Below, piece by piece: positions 17,649-26,130 of a stretch of 64,000 nucleotides of DNA. The translations under genes were made by a program, and so were the position numbers. The first letter of the stretch is position 1, and every line of letters begins with the position of its first letter. The stretch is taken from assembly GCA_900546055.1 (NCBI GenBank), contig URBG01000001.1:1-64000 (forward strand), written 5' to 3'. A model generated the notes under the pieces. That model did not search any database and was not told the origin of the DNA. It saw only the letters and a list, made by a program, of their open reading frames with translations. Source of the stretch: an uncultured Mycoplasmatota bacterium (GTDB lineage Bacteria > Bacillota_I > Bacilli_A > RF39 > UBA660).

Positions 17649-18752
17649 ATGAAGAAGAAAGTAGTAGTTGGTATGAGTGGGGGAGTTGATAGTAGTGTAG
17701 CTGCTATTTTGCTAAAAAGACAAGGATATGAAGTTATAGGGCTTTTTATGAGAAATTGGGATACTAGTGTCAATGGTGATTTTTTAGGCAATCCGGATTT
17801 AAATAATAATATTTGTCCTCAAGAACAGGATTATAATGATGCTTTAAAAGTTTGTGATAAAATTGGAATTCCTTTATATAGAGTAGATTTTGTGAAAGAA
17901 TACTGGGATTATGTGTTCACTTATTTTCTGGATGAACTTAAAAATGGAAGAACCCCTAATCCGGACATAATGTGTAATAAATATATAAAATTTGATATGT
18001 TTGCAAAAAAAGCGATAGAATTAGGTGCTGATTATATTGCTACTGGACATTATGCAAGAATAAAAAATGGTAAGTTACTACGAGGGGTAGATTCTAATAA
18101 GGATCAAACTTATTTTTTGTCACAAGTATCTAAGAAACAATTAGAAAATGTTTTATTTCCTATTGGTGAGCTGGAGAAAATTGAAGTTAGAAAAATTGCT
18201 CATGAATATGGTTTGATTACTGCAGATAAAAAAGATTCAACTGGGATTTGTTTTATTGGTGAAAGAAATTTTAAAAAATTTCTCGAAAATTATTTGCCTA
18301 ATATCCCTGGAGATATAATTGATATTTCTAATGGTGAGGTATTAGGAAAGCATATAGGGCTTATGTATTATACTATTGGCCAAAGAAGGGGACTAAATAT
18401 TGGCGGAACACCGGAAAGGATGTTTGTAGCTAAGAAAGATTTAGACAAAAATATTTTGTACGTGGCAGTTGGTGATGATAGCAAATACTTATTAAGTACT
18501 TCCTGTATAGTTGAAAATGTTAATTTGTTAGAGGAACTACCAAAAAAATGCACTGCCAAATTTCGTTATCGTCAAGCTGATAATCAAGTTATAGTGGACA
18601 ATATTAATGATGATGAGTTACTAGTTAAATATCCTCAAGGAATTAAGTCTGTAACGCCTGGACAAGCGTGTGTATTTTATGATGGTGATATTTGTTTAGG
18701 CGGTGGTATTGTTAAATCAATAGCTTTTGAAGATGGTGAGTGTTATGAATAA
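17649..18752 (+). CDS. mnmA: tRNA-specific 2-thiouridylase MnmA
   Basis: A 367-residue cytoplasmic enzyme that inserts sulfur at C2 of the wobble uridine U34 in tRNA-Lys, -Glu and -Gln. The ATP PP-loop is GMSGGVDSSVAA near residue 8. The two catalytic cysteines are in the PDIMCNKYIKF segment and in STGICFIGERNF, about 90-100 residues apart as expected. The TGHYARI and KDQTYFLS segments are also family signatures. Length is normal. The ATG is used with CAGGTGG upstream; a GTG three codons earlier is possible. The gene overlaps the next by 8 bases. Sulfur-relay partners are not nearby. Confidence 0.97.
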   Translation: MKKKVVVGMSGGVDSSVAAILLKRQGYEVIGLFMRNWDTSVNGDFLGNPDLNNNICPQEQDYNDALKVCDKIGIPLYRVDFVKEYWDYVFTYFLDELKNGRTPNPDIMCNKYIKFDMFAKKAIELGADYIATGHYARIKNGKLLRGVDSNKDQTYFLSQVSKKQLENVLFPIGELEKIEVRKIAHEYGLITADKKDSTGICFIGERNFKKFLENYLPNIPGDIIDISNGEVLGKHIGLMYYTIGQRRGLNIGGTPERMFVAKKDLDKNILYVAVGDDSKYLLSTSCIVENVNLLEELPKKCTAKFRYRQADNQVIVDNINDDELLVKYPQGIKSVTPGQACVFYDGDICLGGGIVKSIAFEDGECYE

Positions 18753-19776
18753 GAGATGTGTTTATTTTGATGTTTTAAAGGTTGTGGCTATAATTGCGGT
18801 TATTATCAATCATTCATATTGGTATTTAGCTTCAAATGATATTATTTCTTTTTCAATTAAATCTTTTATATTAATATTGGTTAAATTTGCTGTTCCAGTG
18901 TTTGTGATGGTTTCTGGGGCATTGCTTTTGCAAAAAGAACATAGCTATAAGGAAATTTTTTCTAAAAGAATATTCAGAGTTGTAGTTCCTTTAGTCGTGA
19001 TTTCATTTTTATGGGCTATATATAGACATTTTAATTTGTCAGAAGTTGTGGTTTATATAATTAGAGGTAATTTAGATAATTATTCTCCATATTGGGCTTG
19101 GTATATTTATGTTATAATAGCACTTTATATGGTATTGCCATTTATTAAAAAAATGATAAATAATTTTTCTGATAAAGATTTTAAAATTTTTATATTAATG
19201 TTTTTATTAATCCCATCATTTATTTCTTTTGGAACAATTATTCTAGAGGCATTTTTCCATAAGAGTTTGTATCTAAGTGGATATATTACCGGTATATGGT
19301 TTTCACAATATATTGGTTTGTTTATAGCTGGTTATTATCTAGCTAATAAAGAAGTAAATACTAAAGAAAAAAATATAGCCACTATTTCTTTAGCTGTTAC
19401 GGTATTAATAGCAACGATTATTGAAATACTAAATCATACAATTAATAGTACAAGTTTCTTGTTAGATAATTGTCTACTGATAACTACTATTATTCCAGCA
19501 TTAGCTTTGTTTATAATAAGCAAATATTATCTATCTAACGGTTTTAGAAAAGAAAAAACTAATAAATTGTTTGCTAATTTAAGTAATTGCGTATTTGGTA
19601 TTTATTTATTTCATGTGTTTGTTATATCTTTGCTAGTGGCTATGCCTATTTTTACAGATTTACTTAGTTGGAATTCGTATCTTGGCGTTATAGTTATTGA
19701 TGTGATTACTTTAATTGTTTTAACGATAGGTGTTCATTTTGCTAAAAAAATACCAATTGTTAAAAAGTTTCTTTAA
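18745..19776 (+). CDS. acyltransferase-3 family membrane protein
   Basis: A 343-residue protein with about ten spans, of the Acyl_transf_3 / OafA / WecH group that moves acetyl or similar groups across the membrane to extracytoplasmic sugars. The first segment FDVLKVVAIIAVIINHSYWY carries the conserved histidine. FAVPVFVMVSGALLL and the R-P-like KRIFRVVVPLV follow, as in the family. The chosen start overlaps the end of mnmA by 8 bases, with GATGGTGAG upstream. With the SGNH hydrolase 2 kb upstream it could form an acetylation/deacetylation pair, but this is only proximity. Confidence 0.85.
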   Translation: MNKRCVYFDVLKVVAIIAVIINHSYWYLASNDIISFSIKSFILILVKFAVPVFVMVSGALLLQKEHSYKEIFSKRIFRVVVPLVVISFLWAIYRHFNLSEVVVYIIRGNLDNYSPYWAWYIYVIIALYMVLPFIKKMINNFSDKDFKIFILMFLLIPSFISFGTIILEAFFHKSLYLSGYITGIWFSQYIGLFIAGYYLANKEVNTKEKNIATISLAVTVLIATIIEILNHTINSTSFLLDNCLLITTIIPALALFIISKYYLSNGFRKEKTNKLFANLSNCVFGIYLFHVFVISLLVAMPIFTDLLSWNSYLGVIVIDVITLIVLTIGVHFAKKIPIVKKFL

Positions 19777-19821
19777 TAAGTAATTATAAATTTTATTATA
19801 TACTTTTTATTTACATTTTAC

Positions 19822-19849
19822 TTGACATTTTATGACTGTATGATAAAAT
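19822..19849 (+). promoter_or_regulatory. promoter of the HTH gene
   Basis: TTGACA at 19822-19827 and TAAAAT at 19844-19849, spacer 16. AGGAGG and the ATG follow within 25 bases. Confidence 0.7.
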
Positions 19850-19869
19850 TATAGTAGGAGGTTTTAATC

Positions 19870-20652
19870 ATGGAAAGATTGAACGAAATATTAAGAGAAT
19901 TAGGTATATCAAAAGTAAAATTAGCTAAATGTTTAGGCGTTTCTAGACAGATGATTTATAATTATTTGGAATTAGATGATATCAATAAATGGCCAAAAGA
20001 TAAAAAGGTTATTTTATTAAATATATTAGGGATAAAATCCGCTGAGGAATTAGATGAAATTAAAGTTGATACTGATTATATAATGGATGTTGAAACCCGT
20101 ATTAACAGTTTATTTGAAAATACATCTAAAAGTGATGTTGGTGATTCTAATGTAATATTTGACGGATTGGGTCAAAAACAAAAGGAACTTTTACATAATA
20201 TTGTCGATGAGTTAAAAGAACGTTTAAGCGATGACAAGGACGATGTTGCATATAATTCTACATTATATTTATATCATTATTTACAGACGATGGAAAATTC
20301 ACGTGAGCTTAATTATATATTAGCTTATATGTCAAAAGCAGCAGGTTATACTAAACCTTATGAATTTGTATATGATGAGAATGAACAGTTTATCTTTGAG
20401 AGTATTTTATTCTCAGCTATGACATTATATCATAGTGGTGGCGCTAGTAAATCTAAAATAGCAGCTACACATAAACGTTTTGTAGAAAAGATTGAACAAA
20501 AAATGGAAGATAAAATGAGCCGTACATTAGAGATCAATGCAGCAAAGGTTCAAGCTTTAAAAGAATTAGGTTATACTGAAATTACAACTAATAATGCATC
20601 AGAAGTATTAGCTAAAATCGTTGAGATACAGTCTAGAAAAGTTAACAATTAA
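19870..20652 (+). CDS. helix-turn-helix protein of unknown role
   Basis: A 260-residue soluble protein. Residues about 8-32 form an XRE-like helix-turn-helix (LGISKVKLAKCLGVSRQMIY). The rest is alpha-helical and charged, with no family I recognise; a later segment contains ELNYILAYMSKAAGYTKP, and the C-terminus is MSRTLEINAAKVQALKELGY. It has its own promoter and terminator, so it is a single-gene unit. No phage or toxin gene adjoins it. A regulator is likely from the HTH; targets are unknown. Confidence 0.7.
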   Translation: MERLNEILRELGISKVKLAKCLGVSRQMIYNYLELDDINKWPKDKKVILLNILGIKSAEELDEIKVDTDYIMDVETRINSLFENTSKSDVGDSNVIFDGLGQKQKELLHNIVDELKERLSDDKDDVAYNSTLYLYHYLQTMENSRELNYILAYMSKAAGYTKPYEFVYDENEQFIFESILFSAMTLYHSGGASKSKIAATHKRFVEKIEQKMEDKMSRTLEINAAKVQALKELGYTEITTNNASEVLAKIVEIQSRKVNN

Positions 20653-20700
20653 TTATTCCTATAATATATATTATGTTAACTAGTAAATTATAATAATTAT

Positions 20701-20729
20701 GCACTTCTAACTAATGAGGTGCTTTTTTA
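20701..20729 (+). terminator. intrinsic terminator after the HTH gene
   Basis: GCACTTC / GAGGTGC hairpin (one G-U pair) followed by TTTTTT. Confidence 0.8.
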
Positions 20730-20751
20730 TTAACTCTATTACTCTTTTTTG

Positions 20752-20760
20752 TGATATAAT
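20752..20760 (+). promoter_or_regulatory. extended minus-10 promoter
   Basis: TGATATAAT, an extended minus-10 element, 33 bases before the TTG-started gene. No good minus-35 is seen, as is usual for this type. Confidence 0.6.
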
Positions 20761-20792
20761 TTGTTTAAGGTTTTAAAGGGAGGTTTGTTTAT

Positions 20793-21227
20793 TTGTCAAA
20801 ATTAGATGAAGAAAAAGCAAAATTTATTAAAAAAGAAAATTCTAATTATTTATATTGTTGCAATATGCTTATGTATTACTATTTTAAATCTGCGAATCAA
20901 TGTATTGATTTGAAAGAAGTTTTGAATGATATGGATGGTGATTACACTGAAAACAAAAAAATACTTTTAAGATTACTTAACATGCTAGGAAAAAATAGAA
21001 TGTTTTATAAAGTGCATTTAACATACTCTGATTATTTACGATTAGAAGAAATCGTAAATAATTATAAAAGCTTTAATTTTCAGCTTGCACCTTATATTAC
21101 ATCTGTATGCGCTATGATTCTTGCATATTTAGCTATTTTTAAAGATATTGTATCCTCTTTTGTATTGTGCTATGGTGCGGTGATTGTAATTATTATTTTT
21201 GTTTATTACTTATTTAAAATTAAATAA
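20793..21227 (+). CDS. small membrane protein of unknown function
   Basis: A 144-residue protein with a charged cytoplasmic N-terminal part of about 95 residues and two spans at the C-terminus (about 97-117 and 121-141). I recognise no family. The start is TTG, chosen because GGGAGG lies eight bases ahead and there is no ATG near. It has its own extended minus-10 promoter. The next gene is another small membrane protein with a separate promoter region. Confidence 0.6.
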   Translation: MSKLDEEKAKFIKKENSNYLYCCNMLMYYYFKSANQCIDLKEVLNDMDGDYTENKKILLRLLNMLGKNRMFYKVHLTYSDYLRLEEIVNNYKSFNFQLAPYITSVCAMILAYLAIFKDIVSSFVLCYGAVIVIIIFVYYLFKIK

Positions 21228-21316
21228 CAATGTACTTTGGAATTATTTGTCTCCTCTATTTTGTAATATAATAGAGTAGCACTATTAGTTAATATAGTGT
21301 TAAAGGAGTATATAGA

Positions 21317-21514
21317 ATGAAAAAAGAAATTTTACTTAAGTGTTATCTTTTTTCGGTTATTGCTTTAGTGTTTTCGAGTTTGGCTGTAGTCTTGTGCATT
21401 GGTTTGTCAGATATAGAACCTATTGTGAAAATTTCGTCAATTTTAGTATTTGTTTTGGGCACAAATATTCTGATGTATAATATATTTACAATATTTAAGA
21501 AAAGAGAGAGATAA
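21317..21514 (+). CDS. 65-residue two-span membrane protein of unknown function
   Basis: A short protein with two hydrophobic spans (about residues 8-30 and 37-58) and a lysine/arginine tail (KKRER). AAAGGAG precedes the ATG and a terminator follows, so expression is likely. A TATAAT lies at 21267-21272, inside a CTCTATT / AATAGAG inverted repeat that could hide or bind a regulator. No family recognised. Confidence 0.55.
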   Translation: MKKEILLKCYLFSVIALVFSSLAVVLCIGLSDIEPIVKISSILVFVLGTNILMYNIFTIFKKRER

Positions 21515-21530
21515 TTTTATCTCTTTTTAA
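21505..21530. terminator. intrinsic terminator between convergent genes
   Basis: AGAGATAA / TTATCTCT hairpin with TTTT on the + side. It overlaps the end of the 65-residue gene and lies just past the end of the ZIP gene on the other strand. Confidence 0.75.
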
Positions 21531-22288
21531 TTGTTCATTAGTAAATGACTAAATAACATAAAAATAAAGCCTATAATGAAAAATAGAACGGTTCTCCCCT
21601 TCCCTTTATATTTTAAGGCGGTAGGTAGAAGTTGTAGTGAGCCAATATGAATCATTATTCCAGTAATTATAGATAATATACATCCCATGATGCTATCAGT
21701 GATAATTGGTTTTAAAAATAGAAAAGCTAGAAAGGCGCCAAGTGGTTCAGCCATTCCAGATATTAAAGTATATCCTATAGCCTTTTTTCGGCTTCCTGTA
21801 GCTTTAAAAACAGGAATAGAGATACTTATCCCTTCGGGAATGTTATGTAATGCAATAGCGATAGTTAATGATACGCCAAGGGTTAAATTAGCACTTGAGG
21901 ATAGAAAGGTTGCAATCCCTTCGGGTATGTTATGAACGATAATTGCAATCATGGAAAATATACCTACTTTGTAAAGCTTTTTGTCATAGACGTTTCCGTT
22001 GCTTTCAGGAATTAACTTATCAATTAATGATGATATTATTAACCCAATAACAACAAAACTAAGTGTAAGGGCAAAAGCGTTTGTTTTATCATTGCTTTTA
22101 AGTAGTAATTTTAAACCTTCTGGAAGAAGATCTGTAAAAGAAACACTTATCATAATACCGGCAGCAAAAGCTAAAGCATATTTTGTCAATTTATTTATAT
22201 CTATTTTTAAGAAAATAAAAATAGAGCCAATTAAGGTTGATAATCCGGCAATAAATGTTAGGATAAATGGAATTATTGTATCAGTCAT
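21527..22288 (-). CDS. ZIP-family divalent metal transporter (ZupT-like)
   Basis: A 253-residue ZIP transporter with eight spans. The two metal-site helices show HNIPEGIATF and HNIPEGISISIP, the ZIP/ZupT signature that coordinates Zn, Mn or Fe for import. An acidic LLPEGLK motif occurs in an earlier helix. The ATG with AGGTGA five bases upstream is preferred over a GTG three codons earlier. It is the last gene of a minus-strand run and follows a putative 10-TM metal exporter by 53 bases; a 17-base palindrome lies between them. The metal is not certain. Confidence 0.9.
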   Translation of the reverse strand: MTDTIIPFILTFIAGLSTLIGSIFIFLKIDINKLTKYALAFAAGIMISVSFTDLLPEGLKLLLKSNDKTNAFALTLSFVVIGLIISSLIDKLIPESNGNVYDKKLYKVGIFSMIAIIVHNIPEGIATFLSSSANLTLGVSLTIAIALHNIPEGISISIPVFKATGSRKKAIGYTLISGMAEPLGAFLAFLFLKPIITDSIMGCILSIITGIMIHIGSLQLLPTALKYKGKGRTVLFFIIGFIFMLFSHLLMNN

Positions 22289-22330
22289 AAGTTTCACCTA
22301 TATAAACATATGAATTTTGTTACAAAAAAA

Positions 22331-22347
22331 GTATGACAATGTCATAC
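22331..22347 (-). terminator. 17-base palindrome between exporter and ZIP genes (terminator or operator)
   Basis: GTATGACATTGTCATAC, a near-perfect inverted repeat with one central base, followed on the minus strand by seven T. It overlaps the exporter stop codon. The T run suggests a terminator or attenuator; the short loop and symmetry would also suit a metal-regulator operator. Confidence 0.5.
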
Positions 22348-23169
22348 AAATATTTCAATTATTAAGCCAACTATAGCTCCTATTAGATATAATAGGCTTA
22401 TAATTTGTAGATTTTCCTTTATGTTTTTATTAGCTTTAAATAAAACTAGTAATGCTACGCCACTTCCGGTTAATAAGCCTGCAATAGTTGGTCCTAGGGT
22501 TAATATACCATTAATATATAATTCGGTGATAACCACACTAGCTGCACAGTTAGGAATTAAGCCAATTAAACTGGTTATAAATGGAGTAAACCAACTGTTT
22601 TGAGTGAAAAGATTTTTTAAAGTATTTTCACCAATATAATAAAAAGCGGTGTTTAAGATAAAGGTTATAATAAATATAAATATAAACGTTTTTAAGGTGT
22701 GTTTTAAACTTGATTTTATGAGACTATGCTCACAATCGCAGTGGTCGTGTTCACAAATATGATAATTGACTTTATCTTTCTTCTTAATAACTAAATCAAT
22801 TACAAAGCCAAATATTATACCAATGATTAATTTAATTAATAATATTTGCAAAATAATATTAATGCTTGCATGTTCAGCAATTAAAATTGGTAACATTTCG
22901 TCACTTGTTGAAAGATAGACAGCAATTAAAGTACCTAAACTAATAATTCTTGTGACATATAGATTTGTAGCCACAACTGAGAAACCACATTGGGGGAAGA
23001 TTCCTAGTATGCTACCAATAATTGGTCCAAATTTTCCGGACTTTTCGATTGTTTGTTTACTTTTTCTTGATAGTTTATGCTCAATTAGTTCAATTATTAA
23101 AAATGCGATGAATAAAAATGGTAATAGTTTTATGCCATCAACAATTGTATCTAATATAACATCTTTCAT
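22342..23169 (-). CDS. putative 10-TM heavy-metal (manganese-type) exporter
   Basis: A 275-residue membrane protein in two similar halves of about five spans each. FPQCGFSVVATNLY in the first half and IPNCAASVVITELY in the second are equivalent motifs with a conserved Pro-x-Cys, the mark of the putative heavy-metal exporter family (ArsP_2 / putative manganese transporter). The central cytoplasmic loop holds HICEHDHCDCEH, a metal-binding cluster of histidines and cysteines. It is ten bases after the AlkD-like gene and before a ZIP importer, so metal balance is the likely theme. Substrate is unproven. Confidence 0.82.
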   Translation of the reverse strand: MKDVILDTIVDGIKLLPFLFIAFLIIELIEHKLSRKSKQTIEKSGKFGPIIGSILGIFPQCGFSVVATNLYVTRIISLGTLIAVYLSTSDEMLPILIAEHASINIILQILLIKLIIGIIFGFVIDLVIKKKDKVNYHICEHDHCDCEHSLIKSSLKHTLKTFIFIFIITFILNTAFYYIGENTLKNLFTQNSWFTPFITSLIGLIPNCAASVVITELYINGILTLGPTIAGLLTGSGVALLVLFKANKNIKENLQIISLLYLIGAIVGLIIEIFV

Positions 23170-23179
23170 ACTCTCTCCC

Positions 23180-23872
23180 CTATCTTCTTAAGGATTTCAA
23201 ATAATTTTTATCTTCTTTACTGACTTGATAAGAATCACAAATTTTACTAATTGTTTTATTGAAAGTGAACTTGTCAAGATTATTATTCATTAAATATTTC
23301 AGTGTTTTTTGTGAAAATTTAATATAGCAGATAGATAATAACCAAGCGTTTGCCATTTTGACATAGTAGTCATCATGTTTTACATTATCGCATATTTTTA
23401 AAATTTTATCAATATTATCTTCGTTTATATAATGACTTATTAATAATGTTAAACCAAATCTTGTTTCCCAAGGATTATTTGATTTCAAGTATTTGTCAAG
23501 ATAATCTATAGATATATTTTTAAATATTTTTAAATTATTGGTTGTAGTATCATTTATAGCCCAGTTATTATTATGAGGCATAAATTCATCAATTAATTTT
23601 AAAACTTCTTCTTTATCTATTTTTAAGTATCCTAAGATAAGGCCGTGCAAAAGTTTCTCTTCATGAGTGGTATGACTATTATACTTAATGAAACCTTTAT
23701 AATCGTTTTTAACGATGTATCTGGCGATTTTTCGGAGTTTGGGTATTCTTATACCAATGACTGTAGTTTTATTGTCATTTAATAGCTTTCTAGTGAAATC
23801 ACGGTATGTCTCATCAGCATTACTGTATAAGTACTCTATAAGCTCTGCATACGTTTGTTTATTCCATTTCAT
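23180..23872 (-). CDS. AlkD-like DNA alkylation repair protein
   Basis: A 230-residue all-helical protein of the DNA_alkylation / AlkD family: HEAT-like repeats that bind DNA and release bulky or cationic alkylated bases without flipping them. Typical segments: GIRIPKLRKIAR, the HTTHEEKLLHGLIL helix and NNWAINDTT in the middle, equivalent to the W-D motif of the family, then NPWETRFGLTLL. AAGGAG precedes the start. It is in a close-packed run (10 bases on each side) with a guanine deaminase and a metal exporter. Whether it is an active glycosylase is not certain. Confidence 0.85.
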   Translation of the reverse strand: MKWNKQTYAELIEYLYSNADETYRDFTRKLLNDNKTTVIGIRIPKLRKIARYIVKNDYKGFIKYNSHTTHEEKLLHGLILGYLKIDKEEVLKLIDEFMPHNNNWAINDTTTNNLKIFKNISIDYLDKYLKSNNPWETRFGLTLLISHYINEDNIDKILKICDNVKHDDYYVKMANAWLLSICYIKFSQKTLKYLMNNNLDKFTFNKTISKICDSYQVSKEDKNYLKSLRR

Positions 23873-23882
23873 AGTTTACTCC

Positions 23883-24341
23883 TTAGTATAGATTGGGGTT
23901 TTCTTTAAATTCATCAAATGTTTTAATTGTCTCTTCATGATCTATTTGTATTAATTTTAAATCTTTTTCTGGATTTTTTAGTAATTCGTAAAGATAGTCA
24001 TCGCGAAATCCTATTTCATCGGCGTCTTTTTTAGTGTTTCCATAATAGATAGTTTTAATGTTAGCCCAAACGATAGCTGCAAAACACATTGGACAAGGAT
24101 AGCAACTTGTATATAAAGTGCATCCTGATAAGTCGTTGGTGTTTAAAATTTTACAAGCCTTTCGTATAACGTTTATTTCGGCGTGAGCGGTTGGATCAGT
24201 GTCTTTAAAAACACTGTTATGATCTTGAGCAATAATTTGTCCTTCTTTAACAATAACGGCACCAAATGGGCCACCATTTATAAAATTTTCCTGGGCATTC
24301 TTTTTAGCTTCTTCATGAGCTATTTGCATATATTTATTCAT
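23883..24341 (-). CDS. guaD: guanine deaminase, cytidine-deaminase-fold
   Basis: A 152-residue zinc hydrolase of the CDA fold, close in length and sequence pattern to Bacillus GuaD, which turns guanine to xanthine in purine salvage. Zinc and proton-shuttle residues are in DPTAHAEINVIRKA (H-A-E) and CYPCPMCFAAI (P-C-x2-C). The conserved C-terminal part with ADEIGFRDDYLYELL favours guanine deaminase over tRNA adenosine deaminase TadA. It is 9 bases after the recombinase gene. Other nucleobases may also be used. Confidence 0.85.
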   Translation of the reverse strand: MNKYMQIAHEEAKKNAQENFINGGPFGAVIVKEGQIIAQDHNSVFKDTDPTAHAEINVIRKACKILNTNDLSGCTLYTSCYPCPMCFAAIVWANIKTIYYGNTKKDADEIGFRDDYLYELLKNPEKDLKLIQIDHEETIKTFDEFKENPNLY

Positions 24342-24350
24342 TATTAATTC

Positions 24351-25244
24351 CTACTTTCCATGAGGGTGCGCTTCTTTATAATTTTCTTTTAATTTTTCAT
24401 TGCTTATGTGGGTATATATTTGAGTTGATGAAACATCGCTATGACCTAATAATTCTTGAATGCTTCTAAGATCAGCACCGTGTTTTAAAAGATGTGTTGC
24501 GAATGAATGTCTTAAAGTATGTGGTGAAAATTCAGTTTTAATACCTTGTTCTTTAGCTATTTTCTTTAATATTTTAAAAAAGGCTTGTCTTGTCATTTTG
24601 TCACCGCGACTGCTTAGAAAAAGATAGTCACTGTTTTTCTTTTTTAAAAGGCTACCTCTGTAATATGTTATATAATCTTTTAAGGCTAAACTAGCATAAG
24701 CTCCTAAAGGAATGATTCTTTCTTTTGAACCTTTACCAAAAATTCTAACTACTTCTAGTTCTAAATCGACATCGGTCATTTTAAGGTTAATTAATTCACT
24801 TACGCGAAGACCACTACTATACATGAGCTCTAGCATGGCTTTGTTGCGATAACCATAATTATCGGTTATTTGAAAATCTAAAAGTTTGATTACTTTTTCT
24901 TCCGAAAGAACTTTTGGTAATTCTTTTTTAACCTTTGGATTAACAACATTTGTTAATGGACTTTTATTAACATATTTTTCGATCATTAAAAATTTATAAA
25001 AACTTTTTAAAGTACTGATATTTCTTGATACACTTTTTGCGCTCATACTTTTGTTAATGCTTTGAACATAAGCTTTTAAATCATTATTATCAAGTGATTT
25101 TAATGTTTTTTTTTCTTTGATGAAATGTTCTTTAAATTTTGAAAGGTCATTTTGATATGAGACAATGGTATTTTTGCTGTATTTTTTCTCTAACAGTAAA
25201 TAACTTTCAAAGTCTTCTATTTTTTTTTCATACTCTGTTTCCAC
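24351..25244 (-). CDS. xerD: XerD-type tyrosine recombinase
   Basis: A 297-residue site-specific recombinase. The N-terminal SAM-like DNA-binding domain (residues 1-90) begins with the family-typical FESYLLLEKKYSKNTIVSYQ. The catalytic residues are all present: Arg in SSGLRVSELI, Lys in FGKGSKERIIPL, H-x-x-R in SPHTLRHSFATHLL, His/Trp position in LLGHSDVSSTQIY and Tyr in the same segment. Length and layout match housekeeping XerC/XerD that resolve chromosome dimers; XerD is the better fit in Bacilli. It starts at GTG behind AGGGTGG. No mobile element flanks it. Confidence 0.9.
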   Translation of the reverse strand: METEYEKKIEDFESYLLLEKKYSKNTIVSYQNDLSKFKEHFIKEKKTLKSLDNNDLKAYVQSINKSMSAKSVSRNISTLKSFYKFLMIEKYVNKSPLTNVVNPKVKKELPKVLSEEKVIKLLDFQITDNYGYRNKAMLELMYSSGLRVSELINLKMTDVDLELEVVRIFGKGSKERIIPLGAYASLALKDYITYYRGSLLKKKNSDYLFLSSRGDKMTRQAFFKILKKIAKEQGIKTEFSPHTLRHSFATHLLKHGADLRSIQELLGHSDVSSTQIYTHISNEKLKENYKEAHPHGK

Positions 25245-25262
25245 ATTACCACCCTATATTAA

Positions 25263-25291
25263 ATTTTAACAGAATAATTTTTAAAATTCAA
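25263..25291 (-). promoter_or_regulatory. promoter of the xerD-led minus-strand run
   Basis: On the minus strand TTGAAT (25291-25286) and TAAAAT (25268-25263) with a 17-base spacer, 19 bases before the GTG start of xerD. Confidence 0.6.
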
Positions 25292-25328
25292 CTTAATTAC
25301 TTTATTGTTATGTTTTTTGCTGTGTTTG

Positions 25329-25337
25329 TGATATAAT
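25329..25337 (+). promoter_or_regulatory. extended minus-10 promoter
   Basis: TGATATAAT, 36 bases before the zinc-ribbon gene, divergent from the xerD promoter. Confidence 0.6.
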
Positions 25338-25372
25338 TACATTAATAATTTAGATGAAGGTTTGGTGAGAGT

Positions 25373-26047
25373 ATGTTTTGTGAAAAATGTGGTTCAAAAA
25401 TTCAAGAAGGTTCAAGATTTTGTCAAAATTGTGGCCATTTATTAGAACCAATTAACCAGATTCCAATGTCACCTAGACGTCAAGGAATGAGTACAGGCGC
25501 AATTGTGGGATTGGTTATTGGTGGAGTATTTGTTTTTATTATAGCAATGAGTTTTATATTTTGGGCGGTTGGGTTAACAGCTTATGTAGGCAATGAAATT
25601 GAAACAGAGGAAACAATGGATAAAGGATACGTCAATTTAACTTTAGATAATACAAAGTTATCTTTTAGACTTCCTAATGGATATCATGAATCTGATGGCA
25701 ATACGGAAGATTATAAGGAATATGAAAACGTATTTGGCGATTACCTTATTTATTATTTGGATTATGCTTATGACGATTATTATAAAAATGAGAAAATATA
25801 CATTAAAAAGATATATGATACGCAGTATCCTAACCAAAATACTTTAAATGAGTATAGTACGAAAATTAATGGAAAAGATACAATGGCATTTTATATTGAT
25901 TATAAAGAGGATGGCTTTACTTACAGAGTTACTTATGTCTTCTACCCTATTAATGATGATTATTATGCGACTATTGTTCTTGGAATTGAAGATTTATCAA
26001 AAGACGATTTAGGTAAGTATATTAAGCTTGAAAATATGAATTTATAA
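25373..26047 (+). CDS. zinc-ribbon membrane protein with extracytoplasmic domain
   Basis: A 224-residue protein. It starts with a four-cysteine zinc ribbon (CEKCGSKIQEGSRFCQNCG, residues 3-21), a linker, one membrane span at about residues 43-70, and an outward domain of about 150 residues rich in Tyr, Asp and Glu. This layout (cytoplasmic zinc ribbon, span, unknown outer domain) is common in Firmicutes and has no settled function. It has its own promoter and terminator. No partner gene is obvious. Confidence 0.72.
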   Translation: MFCEKCGSKIQEGSRFCQNCGHLLEPINQIPMSPRRQGMSTGAIVGLVIGGVFVFIIAMSFIFWAVGLTAYVGNEIETEETMDKGYVNLTLDNTKLSFRLPNGYHESDGNTEDYKEYENVFGDYLIYYLDYAYDDYYKNEKIYIKKIYDTQYPNQNTLNEYSTKINGKDTMAFYIDYKEDGFTYRVTYVFYPINDDYYATIVLGIEDLSKDDLGKYIKLENMNL

Positions 26048-26067
26048 AGCGAATATATTCGCTTTTT
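26046..26067 (+). terminator. intrinsic terminator after the zinc-ribbon gene
   Basis: AAAGCGAA / TTCGCTTTTT hairpin overlapping the stop codon, with a T tract. Confidence 0.8.
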
Positions 26068-26130
26068 AAGTACTGTTTTAATTAGACATATTATATTTTG
26101 GGATTTAAAGTAGAAATGGAAGTAAGTTAT

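Noticed and set aside
24351..25244. Tyrosine recombinase as sign of a mobile element
   Set aside because: Size and motifs fit housekeeping XerD, it heads an operon-like run of metabolic and repair genes, and no direct repeats, tRNA or phage genes flank it.
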